NCBI GenBank assembly: GCA_964371655.1
Contig: CAYJOD010000006.1
Location: 62,001-126,000 of the forward strand
Reading direction: 5' to 3'
DNA: 64,000 nucleotides
Source of the DNA: CAZGSN01 sp964371655
GTDB lineage: Bacteria; Desulfobacterota; Binatia; HRBIN30
The position numbers were made by a program, and so were the translations under genes. How positions within the stretch are numbered: the first letter of the stretch is position 1; the number at the start of each line of letters is the position of its first letter. Shown here in pieces: positions 1-8,880 of this stretch. The notes under the pieces were generated by a model that saw only the letters and a list, made by a program, of their open reading frames with translations, was not told where the DNA came from and did not search any database.

Positions 1-1
1 G

Positions 2-532
2 ATGACACTGAAACTCCTGTTCGACCCGACGACAGGCCGGGTGCTGGGAGCGCAGGCCGTAGGCGGGGCCGGTGTGGACAAGCGAATCGACGTGCTGGCC
101 GTGGCGATCCAGGCGGGATTGACAGTGTTCGACCTCGAGGAAATGGAACTGGCCTACTCACCTCAATACGGATCGGCCAAAGACCCGATCAATATGGCGG
201 GCTTCGTGGCGAGTGGGTTGTTGCGTGGAGAACATCCCCAGGTCGACGTCGAGGCGATCCTGGCGGCTCCTGTTGCCGAGCAACCGTTTCTGCTGGACGT
301 GCGCACACCACAGGAATTTGCTTCCGGCAACATCCCCGGGTCCGTGAACATTCCGGTGGACGACCTGCGATCCCGCCTGGACGAGCTCCCCCGCGACCGG
401 AAGATCGCCTCCTATTGTCACGTGGGACAGCGAGGATACCTCGCCACCCGAATTCTGCTGCAAGCCGGCTACTCTGCAGTGAACGTGGGTGGCGGCCACA
501 AGACGTACAAGCTCATGCAACCGTCCGCATGA
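2..532 (+). CDS. C-terminal part of a rhodanese-fused pyridine nucleotide-disulfide oxidoreductase (5' end outside window)
   Basis: The visible 176 residues hold the end of a FAD/NAD(P)-disulfide oxidoreductase of the CoA-disulfide reductase type followed by a rhodanese (sulfurtransferase) domain. Residues 1 to about 75 match the dimerisation domain (VLGAQAVGGAGVDKRIDV, then ELAYSPQYGSAKDPINMAG). Residues 80-170 are the rhodanese fold with the active-site cysteine loop CHVGQRGY. In this family FAD-dependent reduction of CoA disulfide or polysulfide is coupled to the rhodanese domain. The ATG at base 2 is probably an internal methionine, because the whole FAD/NAD half must lie upstream of the window. 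It precedes the multicopper oxidase by 21 bases on the same strand, so it may share its transcript. Confidence 0.88.
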   Translation: MTLKLLFDPTTGRVLGAQAVGGAGVDKRIDVLAVAIQAGLTVFDLEEMELAYSPQYGSAKDPINMAGFVASGLLRGEHPQVDVEAILAAPVAEQPFLLDVRTPQEFASGNIPGSVNIPVDDLRSRLDELPRDRKIASYCHVGQRGYLATRILLQAGYSAVNVGGGHKTYKLMQPSA

Positions 533-553
533 AGCACTCTCTGGAATGAGAGG

Positions 554-2443
554 ATGATTGCTGTGAAATCAACATTCCAACCACTCAACAGGCGCGGATT
601 CATCCGCGGCTCCGCGGGACTCGGCCTGCTGGCGGGCCTGCAGCGCATCATGCCCGCCTACGCTTTTGAAACCACCGGCCTGAAAACGAGCTCAGTCGGA
701 GACGCGGAGGCCAACGGAATAGACCTGGTAGTCCGTGAAGAAACACTACAGTTCGGCGGACGGCGCGGCACCGCCATCACCATCAACGGAACTGTTCCGG
801 GTCCGCTCGTGCGTCTGCGCGAAGGCAGCGACGCGATACTACGAGTCACGAATGGTCTCAAGGAAGACACTTCCATCCATTGGCACGGATTGCTCCTTCC
901 TCCCGGCATGGACGGCGTGCCGGGCGTAAGCTTCGCGGGCATCAAAGCGGGAGAAACTTTCACCTACCGTTTTCCCGTTCGACAAAACGGCACCTACTGG
1001 TATCACAGCCACTCTGCGGGCCAGGAGCAGGCGGGCCACTACGGCCCGCTGATTATCGACCCCGTCGAGCCGGAGCCTTTCCAGTATGACCGCGAACACG
1101 TCGTCGTGCTCTCGGATTGGACATCCGAGAACCCCATGCGCGTCATGGCCAGGCTGAAGCGGCGGCCAAACTATTACAATTTCCAACGACGCACGCTCGG
1201 CACCTTCTTCCGTGACGTGGCGAAGAATGGATTCAAGCCCACGGTCGCGGATCGACTGGAGTGGGGGCGCATGCGCATGGACCCGTCCGACATCTCGGAC
1301 GTCACGGGTTTCACCTACACGTTCTTGATGAACGGCTGCGCCCCGGAATCGAATTGGACGGCGCTCTTTCATCCGGGCGAGCGCGTACGCCTGCGTTTCA
1401 TCAACGCTGGAGCGGCAACGTATTTTGATCTGCGGATTCCGGGTCTCCAAATGACGGTCGTCTCGGTGGACGGCCAGCATGTGCAGCCGGTCACCGTGGA
1501 TGAAATCCGCATCGCCATCGCCGAGACCTACGACGTCATCGTCGAGCCGAAGCAAGAGCGTGGCTACACCATCTTTGCGGAGGCCATGGACCGCAGCGGA
1601 TTTGCGCGTGGTACGCTCGCCACTGAAATGGGCATGACGGCGCCGCTCCCACCGCGCCGAGAACGCGTCGTCGCCACCATGGCTGACATGGGCATGGGCG
1701 AGATGGCGGGCATGGAGGGCATGAGCGGAGACGAAGACATGAAGGGCGTGGATGAGGCGAACACGGCCAACATGAAGATGCCGGCCGCGAAGATGAAAGG
1801 GATGGATCCCATCTCGCCCGCCGCCGATGCGATGCCTGATATGCCGGGAATGAAGATGGCGGCGGCCACGGCGATGGGTGTTTCAGCGCCGGACGGCGGT
1901 CCCGTCAAGCATGGTCCTGACACCCACGGCCCGGGAAATTCCGCGGTGCCCATGGAGACGAAGAGCCGGTTGGATGAACCCGGCACCGGTCTGGAGAACA
2001 GCGGGACACGCGTGCTTCTCTACAGCGACCTCCGCAGTCTCCAGCCCGGCGAAGATTCGCGCCCGCCCGGCCGCGAAATCGAGCTTCACCTCACCGGCAA
2101 CATGGAGCGCTACATGTGGGGCTTCGACGGCAAGAAATTCTCCGAGGCCGAGCCGATCAAGTTTCACCACGGCGAACGGCTGCGCCTCACGCTGGTGAAC
2201 GACACCATGATGAATCACCCCATTCACATCCACGGAATGTTCATGGAGTTGGACAACGGCGCTGGACCGTTCAAGCCGAAGAAACACACCATCAACGTCA
2301 AGCCCGCCGAACGCCTGTCCCTGGACATCACCGCCGACGCGCGCGGCAACTGGGCGTTTCATTGCCACGTCCTCTATCACATGGAAGCGGGAATGTTCCG
2401 CGTCGTGTCCGTCGTTGGAGACAGGGGCGGAGGCGCATCGTGA
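554..2443 (+). CDS. copA: Tat-exported multicopper oxidase of the CopA copper-resistance family
   Basis: A periplasmic multicopper oxidase of 629 aa, the usual length for CopA/PcoA, thought to oxidise Cu(I) and sequester copper. The N terminus has a twin-arginine motif (NRRGFIRGS) and a hydrophobic stretch ending near residue 38. The copper ligand motifs are in order: HWHG (109-112), HSH (151-153), HPIHIHG and HCHVLYHMEAGMF near the C terminus. A methionine/histidine-rich insert at about 375-450 (repeated MxxM units such as MADMGMGEMAGM) is the extra copper-binding region typical of CopA. The ATG has GAGAGG directly against it; a GTG nine bases downstream is better spaced and is a possible true start. 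Its stop overlaps the GTG start of the CopB-like gene (GTGA), so translation is probably coupled. Confidence 0.95.
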   Translation: MIAVKSTFQPLNRRGFIRGSAGLGLLAGLQRIMPAYAFETTGLKTSSVGDAEANGIDLVVREETLQFGGRRGTAITINGTVPGPLVRLREGSDAILRVTNGLKEDTSIHWHGLLLPPGMDGVPGVSFAGIKAGETFTYRFPVRQNGTYWYHSHSAGQEQAGHYGPLIIDPVEPEPFQYDREHVVVLSDWTSENPMRVMARLKRRPNYYNFQRRTLGTFFRDVAKNGFKPTVADRLEWGRMRMDPSDISDVTGFTYTFLMNGCAPESNWTALFHPGERVRLRFINAGAATYFDLRIPGLQMTVVSVDGQHVQPVTVDEIRIAIAETYDVIVEPKQERGYTIFAEAMDRSGFARGTLATEMGMTAPLPPRRERVVATMADMGMGEMAGMEGMSGDEDMKGVDEANTANMKMPAAKMKGMDPISPAADAMPDMPGMKMAAATAMGVSAPDGGPVKHGPDTHGPGNSAVPMETKSRLDEPGTGLENSGTRVLLYSDLRSLQPGEDSRPPGREIELHLTGNMERYMWGFDGKKFSEAEPIKFHHGERLRLTLVNDTMMNHPIHIHGMFMELDNGAGPFKPKKHTINVKPAERLSLDITADARGNWAFHCHVLYHMEAGMFRVVSVVGDRGGGAS

Positions 2444-3333
2444 GACATCATCGTTGCATCACTAGAACGTTCGCCGCCGCCGTCCTCACTGTGCTCAGCC
2501 TTCTCGCTGCTTCGATTCGAGCCGCGGCGCAGCCAGCTCCGGCGCATCAGGGCACTCACCGTAAACCGACTTTAGGATCGACAGCCGCCGTTGCCGATGC
2601 ACCGGAAGTGAACGACGGTGCGGATGCTGCAACGCAATCGCCGCCGGGAACGGTTGGGAAGGATTGGCCCGAGCCGGTCGAAGACCGCCAGCGCTTTGGT
2701 TCCCTTCTCGTAGATCAACTCGAATACCGCTTGAAGGAAGGCGCCGACACCGTGCGCTGGGACGTCGTGGGTTGGTATGGCGGCGACTACAACCGCCTTT
2801 GGCTTAAGACCGAGGGTGATTGGCGAGCTTCGGGCGAACGCGGCGGCGAAGCGGAAGGCCAGGCTCTTTACGGCCGCCTGATCGCGCCCTTCTGGGACTT
2901 CCAGGTGGGCTTGCGCTACGACCAGTTCTCGGGCGCAGGCTTCGACCGCTCGCGGGGCTTGGCCGTCATCGGTCTCCAAGGGCTGGCGCCTTACTGGTTC
3001 GAGCTTGAGCCCGCCTTGTTCATCAGCCAGGACGGCGATGTTTCCGCGCGGCTCACGGCCACCTACGACATGCCGCTGACCCAGCGACTGATTCTCCAGC
3101 CACGCCTGGACCTCGATGCCGCCGTGCAATCGGTCGAGAAGTTCGGTGTGGGAGACGGTATCAACAACGCCGGGCTGGGCTTGCGATTGCGGTACGAAAT
3201 CATGCGGGAGTTTGCGCCTTACGTTGGCATCCATTGGCTGCGCCGGTTTGGCGAAACCGCCGACATCTCGCGACGCGGTGGAGGAGGTGCCGAAGATATT
3301 GCGGGGGTGTTTGGGATGCGCCTCTGGTTTTGA
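2440..3333 (+). CDS. copB: CopB-type outer membrane copper-resistance protein
   Basis: Predicted 297-residue outer membrane beta-barrel of the CopB/PcoB family, found with CopA in copper-resistance operons. I place the start at GTG 2440, overlapping the copA stop as GTGA; the open frame runs further upstream but only inside copA. The first 32 residues form a signal peptide (Arg-rich start, then AAAVLTVLSLLAASIRAAAQ). The mature part contains family sequences such as WDVVGWYGGDYNRLWLKTEG near the start of the barrel, ALYGRLIAPFWDFQVGLRYD, and a C-terminal strand ending in FGMRLWF with a terminal aromatic residue, as expected for outer membrane assembly. The His/Met-rich N-terminal segment seen in some CopB proteins is mostly absent. 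Confidence 0.92.
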   Translation: MRHHRCITRTFAAAVLTVLSLLAASIRAAAQPAPAHQGTHRKPTLGSTAAVADAPEVNDGADAATQSPPGTVGKDWPEPVEDRQRFGSLLVDQLEYRLKEGADTVRWDVVGWYGGDYNRLWLKTEGDWRASGERGGEAEGQALYGRLIAPFWDFQVGLRYDQFSGAGFDRSRGLAVIGLQGLAPYWFELEPALFISQDGDVSARLTATYDMPLTQRLILQPRLDLDAAVQSVEKFGVGDGINNAGLGLRLRYEIMREFAPYVGIHWLRRFGETADISRRGGGGAEDIAGVFGMRLWF

Positions 3334-3426
3334 AACTGTGACATTTCACAGCCTCAATCTGCACTGCGCACGGAAGAAACGAGGAGCAAACATGCACGAG
3401 GAGAATCTCACCGAGGCTGGAGGACA

Positions 3427-4131
3427 GTGACCGAACCTGAACAGGCCCGTGCCCGGGTGGTATTCTTCTTCGACGTCGACAACACCCTCCTCGACAACGA
3501 TCGTGTCGCCGCTGATCTGAGGGACTACCTGACACGCGAGGTCGGACCCGAGCGTCAAAAGCGGTACTGGGCGATCTTCGAAGCGCTGCGCGTTGAGCTG
3601 GGCTACGCGGACTACCTGGGCGCCCTGCAGCGTTATCGGGTCGAACATCCACACGATCCCCATCTGCTCGCGCTGTCGTCGTATCTCGTAAACTACCCGT
3701 TCGCGAACCGTCTTCTTCCGGGCTCGCTCGACGCGATCGAGCATGTTGGGCAATGGGGGCCGACCGTCATCCTCTCCGACGGCGACGTGGTGTTCCAGCC
3801 GCGCAAGGTCGAGCGTTCGGGGCTGTTCGAGGCGGTCGAGGGACGCGTTCTCATCTACATCCACAAAGAGCAAGAGCTCGACGATGTCGCCCGGCGCTAT
3901 CCGGCGGATCACTATGTGCTCATCGACGACAAGATCCGCCTTTTGACTGCCGTCAAAAAGGTGTGGGGCGAGCGTCTCACGACCGTCTTTCCGCGACAGG
4001 GGCACTACGCGCACGCAGCGGACGTGGCGAGTTACCCGGCAGCGGACATCACCATCGAGCGCATCGGCGCGCTCACCGAGTACGATCTGCCCGCATTGAT
4101 CGGTGCGGCGCAGGGAAAGAAGAACTCATGA
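3427..4131 (+). CDS. HAD-superfamily hydrolase
   Basis: A 234-residue haloacid-dehalogenase-type hydrolase. Motif I is FFFDVDNTLLDND (nucleophile D16 and general acid/base D18), motif II is the Ser in TVILSDGD, and the acidic motif IV is YVLIDDKIRLL. The substrate cannot be read from sequence; this class usually dephosphorylates small metabolites. The GTG start at 3427 overlaps the stop of a 12-codon frame (MHEENLTEAGGQ, 3392-3430) that has its own ribosome binding site, and GGAGGA just upstream serves the GTG. Its stop overlaps the ATG of the transaldolase remnant (ATGA). That spacing suggests HAD and transaldolase were once a coupled pair in sugar-phosphate metabolism. Confidence 0.88.
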   Translation: MTEPEQARARVVFFFDVDNTLLDNDRVAADLRDYLTREVGPERQKRYWAIFEALRVELGYADYLGALQRYRVEHPHDPHLLALSSYLVNYPFANRLLPGSLDAIEHVGQWGPTVILSDGDVVFQPRKVERSGLFEAVEGRVLIYIHKEQELDDVARRYPADHYVLIDDKIRLLTAVKKVWGERLTTVFPRQGHYAHAADVASYPAADITIERIGALTEYDLPALIGAAQGKKNS

Positions 4132-4365
4132 AGGCAACACAGAAACTGCACGACGCTGGGCAGAGCCTGTGGCTCGACAACATTAATACGTGCCCTGCCG
4201 ACGGGCGGCGGCCTCGACGCGCTGGCAACGAAGCTCCAGCAGGACGGCGCCGCGGCGTTCGTCAAATCGTGGGACGAGCTTCTCGCCTGCATTGTGGAGA
4301 AGAGCGTCCAGCTCAAAAGGCCGGTTGATTCGGCGGCGGAGGTGACATGGCGACCATTGCGATAG
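4128..4365 (+). pseudogene. tal: Transaldolase remnant (internal deletion plus frame change)
   Basis: The first 18 codons from ATG 4128 read MKATQKLHDAGQSLWLDN, the classic transaldolase N terminus. After about base 4190 the frame changes. From 4195 the +1 frame reads LPTGGGLDALATKLQQDGAA and then FVKSWDELLACI, the C-terminal end of a transaldolase domain, up to the TAG at 4363. About 250-300 central residues, including the Schiff-base lysine region, are missing. The start overlaps the HAD stop as in an intact operon. This is a deletion derivative that cannot be functional. Confidence 0.85.
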
Positions 4366-4377
4366 CACTCACGGCCC

Positions 4378-4455
4378 GACACGCCCCGGCGGCAAAGAAA
4401 GACTGAGCGATATCCAAAGATCCCATCTTCAGCATGACAGTGGACGTGGGCACCC
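4378..4455 (+). repeat. Decayed duplicate of the leader and first codons of the downstream copper ATPase gene
   Basis: Bases 4378-4455 align with 5191-5270 through GGCGGCAAAGAAAGACTGA and on into the coding start of the P-type ATPase. Here the ATG is ATA and the frame reads KDPIFSMTVDVG, where the working copy has KDPICGMTVDKA. The YHS-domain cysteine has become Phe and the next Gly has become Ser. No open frame follows. This looks like the scar of a tandem duplication or recombination event that also removed most of the transaldolase gene. Confidence 0.75.
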
Positions 4456-4542
4456 CACAAACAGGAGGAGGATCCCAGGAATGAAACGGTGTCGCGCACG
4501 TGTACGGAGCCCGCCCGCCGGGTTCTTGGCCTGCCCAGATGT

Positions 4543-4597
4543 GACAAAACGATTTTGTCCGCAACTGTAACCCCGGCGACATGCCGGGAAAAGGAGA
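4543..4597 (+). promoter_or_regulatory. Two inverted repeats and ribosome binding site before the exported protein
   Basis: GACAAAA (4543-4549) and TTTTGTC (4553-4559) form a perfect seven-base inverted repeat with a three-base centre, suitable as an operator. CCCGGC (4572-4577) and GCCGGG (4583-4588) form a hairpin directly before the ribosome binding site AAAGGAGA (about 4590-4597). A metal-responsive function is possible given the copper context, but neither element matches the CueR consensus. Confidence 0.4.
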
Positions 4598-4604
4598 AGC
4601 AATC

Positions 4605-5042
4605 ATGAACCGTTATTACGCGCTGATCGGAACTGTAGTGGGTGGCCTCGCCATGATGATTGGGCTCGCCCGGCCGGCGTGGAGCGAGGAACATTCCGCG
4701 TCGGGAGCCGCCGCCGGCTCAAGCTCGTCGATGATCACGTCGTACGCCGGACCGCTCAGTGCTCACGTCGGCAACTTCAGCGGCAAGCTGGTCTGCCTGA
4801 GATGTGATCTCAAGCCCGGTCCCGACGCGATGAAGCAATGCGAAAAGGAGGGGCATCGACACGCCCTCTCGATGGATGGCGACGCGATGATCCATCCATT
4901 GCTTGCGGGCGATAAGGCGGTGTTCAACCAGATCAACTCCGGCGAGCTACACGGCAAGGAGGTCACGGTGCACGGAAAGCACTACGCCAGTACCGGGTTC
5001 ATTCTGGTCGATCAGATTACGTCGGCAAAGACGGCCAAGTGA
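4605..5042 (+). CDS. Small exported protein of a copper-resistance cluster, unknown function
   Basis: A 145-residue protein with a Sec signal peptide (hydrophobic ALIGTVVGGLAMMIGL, then ARPAWSEE). The start at ATG 4605 is chosen over an in-frame ATG at 4581 because AAAAGGAGA lies eight bases before it and the signal peptide then begins at residue 1. The mature part contains a Cys-containing loop (GKLVCLRCDL), a Cys/His segment (KQCEKEGHRHALSMDG) and a beta-rich end (GKEVTVHGKHY). The CxxC and Cys/His residues suggest metal or thiol chemistry in the periplasm. I recognise the type as a hypothetical protein near heavy-metal ATPases but know no assigned function. Confidence 0.75.
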   Translation: MNRYYALIGTVVGGLAMMIGLARPAWSEEHSASGAAAGSSSSMITSYAGPLSAHVGNFSGKLVCLRCDLKPGPDAMKQCEKEGHRHALSMDGDAMIHPLLAGDKAVFNQINSGELHGKEVTVHGKHYASTGFILVDQITSAKTAK

Positions 5043-5221
5043 CGTTCTCCCGCGCGAGACAATGTTGAAGCAGAGAACCGAAGGCGGCATGCGATGAAGG
5101 GATGGAGGATTGAGCGATCAAGGGAGCTCAGCTGCCGCTCGCCGTAGGCACTATCCACGCTGTTAATTCTGGAGATCGTGAAACCTGTGCGACATACCAG
5201 GCGGCAAAGAAAGACTGAACT

Positions 5222-7567
5222 ATGATCAAAGATCCTATTTGCGGCATGACGGTGGACAAGGCAACGAGCCTGCACACCGAGCGCGGCGGACAGACAGTCT
5301 ACTTCTGCAGCGACCACTGTCGGCAAAAGTTCCTGTCAGCGCCGGCGAGCGCGAAGCATGAGAAAATGCCTTCCGGCGGCTCTCAGCCTCGTCCCGCACA
5401 CGAGGACGGTGACCGTTCGCCGGCGCCGGCCGCGCCCGCGGCGGGCAAAGTGATTTACACCTGCCCGATGCACCCCGAAGTGCAGCAAGATCATCCCGGC
5501 GATTGCCCCAAGTGCGGCATGACGCTGGTGCTCAAGACACCGACGGCGGGCGCGGATCAAGCGGAGGACGTCGAGCTGCGTGACATGACCAAGCGCTTCT
5601 GGATCGGGGCCGCGCTGACGTTGCCGGTCTTTGTCCTGGCGATGGCTCACTTGATCCCGGCGCTGGCCAGGCAGTCCTGGGCGGATAGTCACACCTCGCG
5701 CTGGGTACAATTTGCGCTCACCACGCCCGTGGTCTGGTGGGCCGGCTGGCCGTTCTTCCGCCGCGGCTGGCGCTCCCTGGTGACGCGTCACTTGAACATG
5801 TTCACGCTCATCGCCATCGGCGTAGGTGCCGCGTTCGTTTCGAGCGCCGTGGCGATGCTCGCGCCAGACCTGTTCCCGCATACAATGCAACACGAGGGCA
5901 AGGTTGCCATCTACTTTGAAGCCGCCGCGGTGATCGTTGTCCTTGTGCTTCTTGGTCAGGTGCTCGAGCTCCGTGCCCGTAGCCGCACCGGCAGCGCCAT
6001 CAAGGCGTTGCTCAATCTCGCACCGCCCACGGCTCGACGGGTCACAGCTGGGGGCGACGAGGAAGTTCCCCTCGAACATGTGCAGGTCGGAGAGCAGTTG
6101 CGGGTTGTTCCAGGTGACAAGGTGCCTGTCGATGGTGTGGTCGTGGAAGGCCATTCGAATGTTGAGGAGTCCATGATCACCGGCGAACCGCTCCCGGTGG
6201 AAAAGAGTGTCGGCGACAAAGTGACGGGCGGCACCGTCAACGGCCCGGGCAGTTTCGTCATGCGCGCCGAGCGGGTCGGTAGCGACACGTTGCTCGGGCA
6301 GATCGTCAACATGGTTGCTGACGCCCAGCGCAGCCGCGCCCCCATTCAAGGTCTCGCCGACAAGGTCGCGGGCATCTTCGTGCCGGTGGTGCTGGCTGTT
6401 TCGGTGCTCACCTTTGTCCTCTGGCTGTGGCTTGGGCCGGAGCCGAAGCTCGCGCACGCCATCGTCAACGCCGTCGCGGTCCTCATCATCGCCTGCCCAT
6501 GTGCCCTCGGCCTGGCCACGCCCATGTCCATCATGGTCGGCGTCGGACGCGGCGCGCAGGAAGGCGTCCTCGTGAAGAACGCCGAGGCGCTCGAACGGTT
6601 GGAGAAAGTCACCACGCTCGTCATAGACAAGACGGGCACCCTCACGGAGGGCAAGCCAAAGTTGATGGATGTCCTCCCGACCGGCGCTCTCGACGTGAAG
6701 GAGTTTCTGCGTCTCACCGCGTCGCTGGAGCAAAGCAGCGAACACCCGCTCGCCGCCGCGATTGTGCAGGGCGCGAAGGACCAAGGCATCGCTGTCGAGG
6801 CCGTGAAAGACTTTCGCTCGGTGACGGCTGGCGGTGTTCTCGGCACCATCGCTGGTCGTGCGGTGATGGTCGGTAAGCCGGATTTCCTGCGGAACCAGAA
6901 GATCACGCTTCTGGAGCCGCTTGAAGCCGCGGCCGCGAAACTTCAAGAAGAGGGCAAGACCGCGATGTTCGTGGCCATCGATGGAAAACCGGCGGGAATC
7001 CTCGCCGTCGCGGACCCGATCAAATCCACCACCCCCGAAGCCATCCGCGCGCTCCACGCGCTCGGTTTGAAACTCGTCATGCTCACCGGCGACAATCGTC
7101 GCACCGCCGCCGCGGTAGCGAAGACACTTGGCCTCGATGCGGTGGAAGCGGACATCGAACCCGCGGGCAAAGTCAGCCACGTGAAGAAGCTGCGGGCGGA
7201 AGGCAAACACGTCGCGATGGCCGGCGACGGCATCAACGACGCACCTGCCCTCAGCGAAGCGGAAGTCGGCATTGCGATGGGCACCGGCACCGACGTGGCC
7301 ATGCAAAGCGCCGGCATCACCCTCGTAAAAGGCGACCTCCGCGCCATTGCCAAAGCGATTCGCCTCAGTCGCGCCACCATGCGCAACATCCGGCAGAATC
7401 TGTTCTTCGCCTTTGTCTACAATGCGCTGGGTATTCCGGTGGCGGCGGGGGTGCTTTACCCGTTCTTCGGCCTGCTGCTCAGCCCGATCATTGCCGGCGC
7501 TGCGATGAGCCTCAGCTCAGTGTCCGTAATCAGCAACGCCTTGCGACTGCGAAAGGCGTTGCTGTGA
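5222..7567 (+). CDS. Cu(I)-exporting P1B-type ATPase with N-terminal YHS and heavy-metal-binding domains
   Basis: An inner-membrane pump of 781 aa that exports monovalent copper at the cost of ATP. Residues 3-40 are a YHS domain (KDPICGMTVDK, YFCSDHCRQKFL). Residues 79-103 are a heavy-metal-binding domain (YTCPMHPEV, CPKCGM). After two leading membrane helices come the actuator loop (ITGEPLP), the transport-site CPC (C425/C427 in IIACPCALGLATP), the phosphorylation site DKTGTLT (D469), SEHPL, TGDN and GDGINDAPAL. The last membrane helices carry YN and MSLSS, the Cu(I) signature of subgroup P1B-1. The gene overlaps the next one as GTGA. A degraded copy of its first codons lies at 4378-4455. 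Confidence 0.96.
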   Translation: MIKDPICGMTVDKATSLHTERGGQTVYFCSDHCRQKFLSAPASAKHEKMPSGGSQPRPAHEDGDRSPAPAAPAAGKVIYTCPMHPEVQQDHPGDCPKCGMTLVLKTPTAGADQAEDVELRDMTKRFWIGAALTLPVFVLAMAHLIPALARQSWADSHTSRWVQFALTTPVVWWAGWPFFRRGWRSLVTRHLNMFTLIAIGVGAAFVSSAVAMLAPDLFPHTMQHEGKVAIYFEAAAVIVVLVLLGQVLELRARSRTGSAIKALLNLAPPTARRVTAGGDEEVPLEHVQVGEQLRVVPGDKVPVDGVVVEGHSNVEESMITGEPLPVEKSVGDKVTGGTVNGPGSFVMRAERVGSDTLLGQIVNMVADAQRSRAPIQGLADKVAGIFVPVVLAVSVLTFVLWLWLGPEPKLAHAIVNAVAVLIIACPCALGLATPMSIMVGVGRGAQEGVLVKNAEALERLEKVTTLVIDKTGTLTEGKPKLMDVLPTGALDVKEFLRLTASLEQSSEHPLAAAIVQGAKDQGIAVEAVKDFRSVTAGGVLGTIAGRAVMVGKPDFLRNQKITLLEPLEAAAAKLQEEGKTAMFVAIDGKPAGILAVADPIKSTTPEAIRALHALGLKLVMLTGDNRRTAAAVAKTLGLDAVEADIEPAGKVSHVKKLRAEGKHVAMAGDGINDAPALSEAEVGIAMGTGTDVAMQSAGITLVKGDLRAIAKAIRLSRATMRNIRQNLFFAFVYNALGIPVAAGVLYPFFGLLLSPIIAGAAMSLSSVSVISNALRLRKALL

Positions 7568-8880
7568 CGAGTCACCTGGCGAACTACCCGAATCAACCAG
7601 CCAGCAGCGAAGAGATGCTGGACGCGCTCCAGCGCGACGCGTTCGGATATTTCCTGCACGAGACCAACCCTACGAACGGCCTGGTGGTAGACAAGACGCA
7701 AGCGGACGCCCCCGCCAGTATCGCCGCCGTTGGGTTTGCCCTGGCGGCATATCCGGTTGGCGTCGAGCGCTCATGGATGACGCGCGCTGAAGCAGCTGAG
7801 CGAACGCTGGCCGTGTTACGGTTCTTCTGGACCAGCCCGCAGGGAACCGCACCGGACGCGACCGGCTACCAAGGGTTCTACTACCACTTTCTCGACATGA
7901 AGAGCGGACGACGCGCCGGGAGATGTGAGCTTTCCACGGTCGACACCGCTTTCCTGCTGGCTGGAATGCTCGTCGCCGCAACCTATTTCGATCAGGATTC
8001 TGAAGACGAGCAGGAGATCCGCACGTTGGCCGATGCGCTCTACCGCCGTAGCAACTGGCAGTGGGCGCGCAACGGTGAAGCGACGATCACTCACGGATGG
8101 AAGCCCGAAAGCGGCTTTCTGAAGTACCGGTGGGAAGGCTACGACGAGGCCCTGCTCCTGTACGTGCTGGGCCTTGGTTCGCCGACGTACCCACTGCCGG
8201 AGGAAAGCTATTCGGCGTGGACCTCCACCTACGAGTGGAAGGAGATCTACGGGCACGAGCTCCTGTATGGCGGCTCGCTCTTCATTCATCAATACTCGCA
8301 CCTGTGGATCGACTTCCGTGGGATCCAGGATGCCTTCATGCGCGGCAAGGGCATCGACTACTTCGAGAACAGCCGGCGCGCGACCCACGTCCAGCAGCAG
8401 TACGCGGTGCAGAACCCTCTCGCATTCGTGGGCTACGGCCAATACTTCTGGGGGCTGACCGCGAGCGATGGACCCGCCTGGACGGTGCGGCAGGTCGGTG
8501 GCGTCGAGCGCCGCTTCTTCGGTTATATCGCACGCGGTGTGCCGTACGGCCCGGACGACGGGACGATCGCCCCGTGGGCAGTGGTCGCCTCGCTGCCCTT
8601 TGCCCCGGAGATCGTGCTGCCGACGGTTTTGCATTTCAAGGAGGTCTACCCGGAGATCACGGGCAAGTATTGCTTCAAGTGCAGCTTCAATTTGACCTTT
8701 CCGCATGAGTCGCAGGGCAAGTCCGGCTGGACCTCGCTGTACCATTACGGGATCAACCTGGGGCCGGTGGTAATGATGTGCGAGAACTACCGCTCGGGGT
8801 TTCTCTGGCGACTGACGCGGCGTTGCCCGTACCTCGTCTCGGGGTTACGGCGGGCGGGATTCGCCAACGGCTGGCTATGA
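7564..8880 (+). CDS. Glucoamylase-family protein (glycoamylase domain)
   Basis: A 438-residue protein matching the glycoamylase-like (PF10091) family from end to end: LDALQRDAFGYFLHETNP, ASIAAVGFALAAYPVG, GYQGFYYHFLDM, CELSTVDTAFLLAGML, and GSLFIHQYSHLWIDFRGI. The fold is an (alpha/alpha) toroid related to cyclic beta-glucan-processing enzymes, and the substrate is presumed to be a glucan or other glycan. No signal peptide is visible, so a cytoplasmic site or a missed start is possible. The GTG start overlaps the ATPase stop (GTGA). This gives translational coupling between a copper pump and a carbohydrate enzyme, which is hard to explain functionally. Confidence 0.88.
   Translation: MTSHLANYPNQPASSEEMLDALQRDAFGYFLHETNPTNGLVVDKTQADAPASIAAVGFALAAYPVGVERSWMTRAEAAERTLAVLRFFWTSPQGTAPDATGYQGFYYHFLDMKSGRRAGRCELSTVDTAFLLAGMLVAATYFDQDSEDEQEIRTLADALYRRSNWQWARNGEATITHGWKPESGFLKYRWEGYDEALLLYVLGLGSPTYPLPEESYSAWTSTYEWKEIYGHELLYGGSLFIHQYSHLWIDFRGIQDAFMRGKGIDYFENSRRATHVQQQYAVQNPLAFVGYGQYFWGLTASDGPAWTVRQVGGVERRFFGYIARGVPYGPDDGTIAPWAVVASLPFAPEIVLPTVLHFKEVYPEITGKYCFKCSFNLTFPHESQGKSGWTSLYHYGINLGPVVMMCENYRSGFLWRLTRRCPYLVSGLRRAGFANGWL

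Noticed and set aside
839..1555. 238-codon minus-strand frame within the multicopper oxidase
   Set aside because: Shadow of a well-supported gene in GC-rich DNA.
3337..3352. CTGTGA/TCACAG inverted repeat after copB as a CRP/FNR site
   Set aside because: The half-sites are four bases apart, not the six needed for the CRP consensus, and it lies between same-strand genes without other promoter signs.
5336..7306. 656-codon open frame on the minus strand
   Set aside because: It is antisense to the copper ATPase, which has every family motif; the minus-strand translation is His/Arg-rich low-complexity without any family match.
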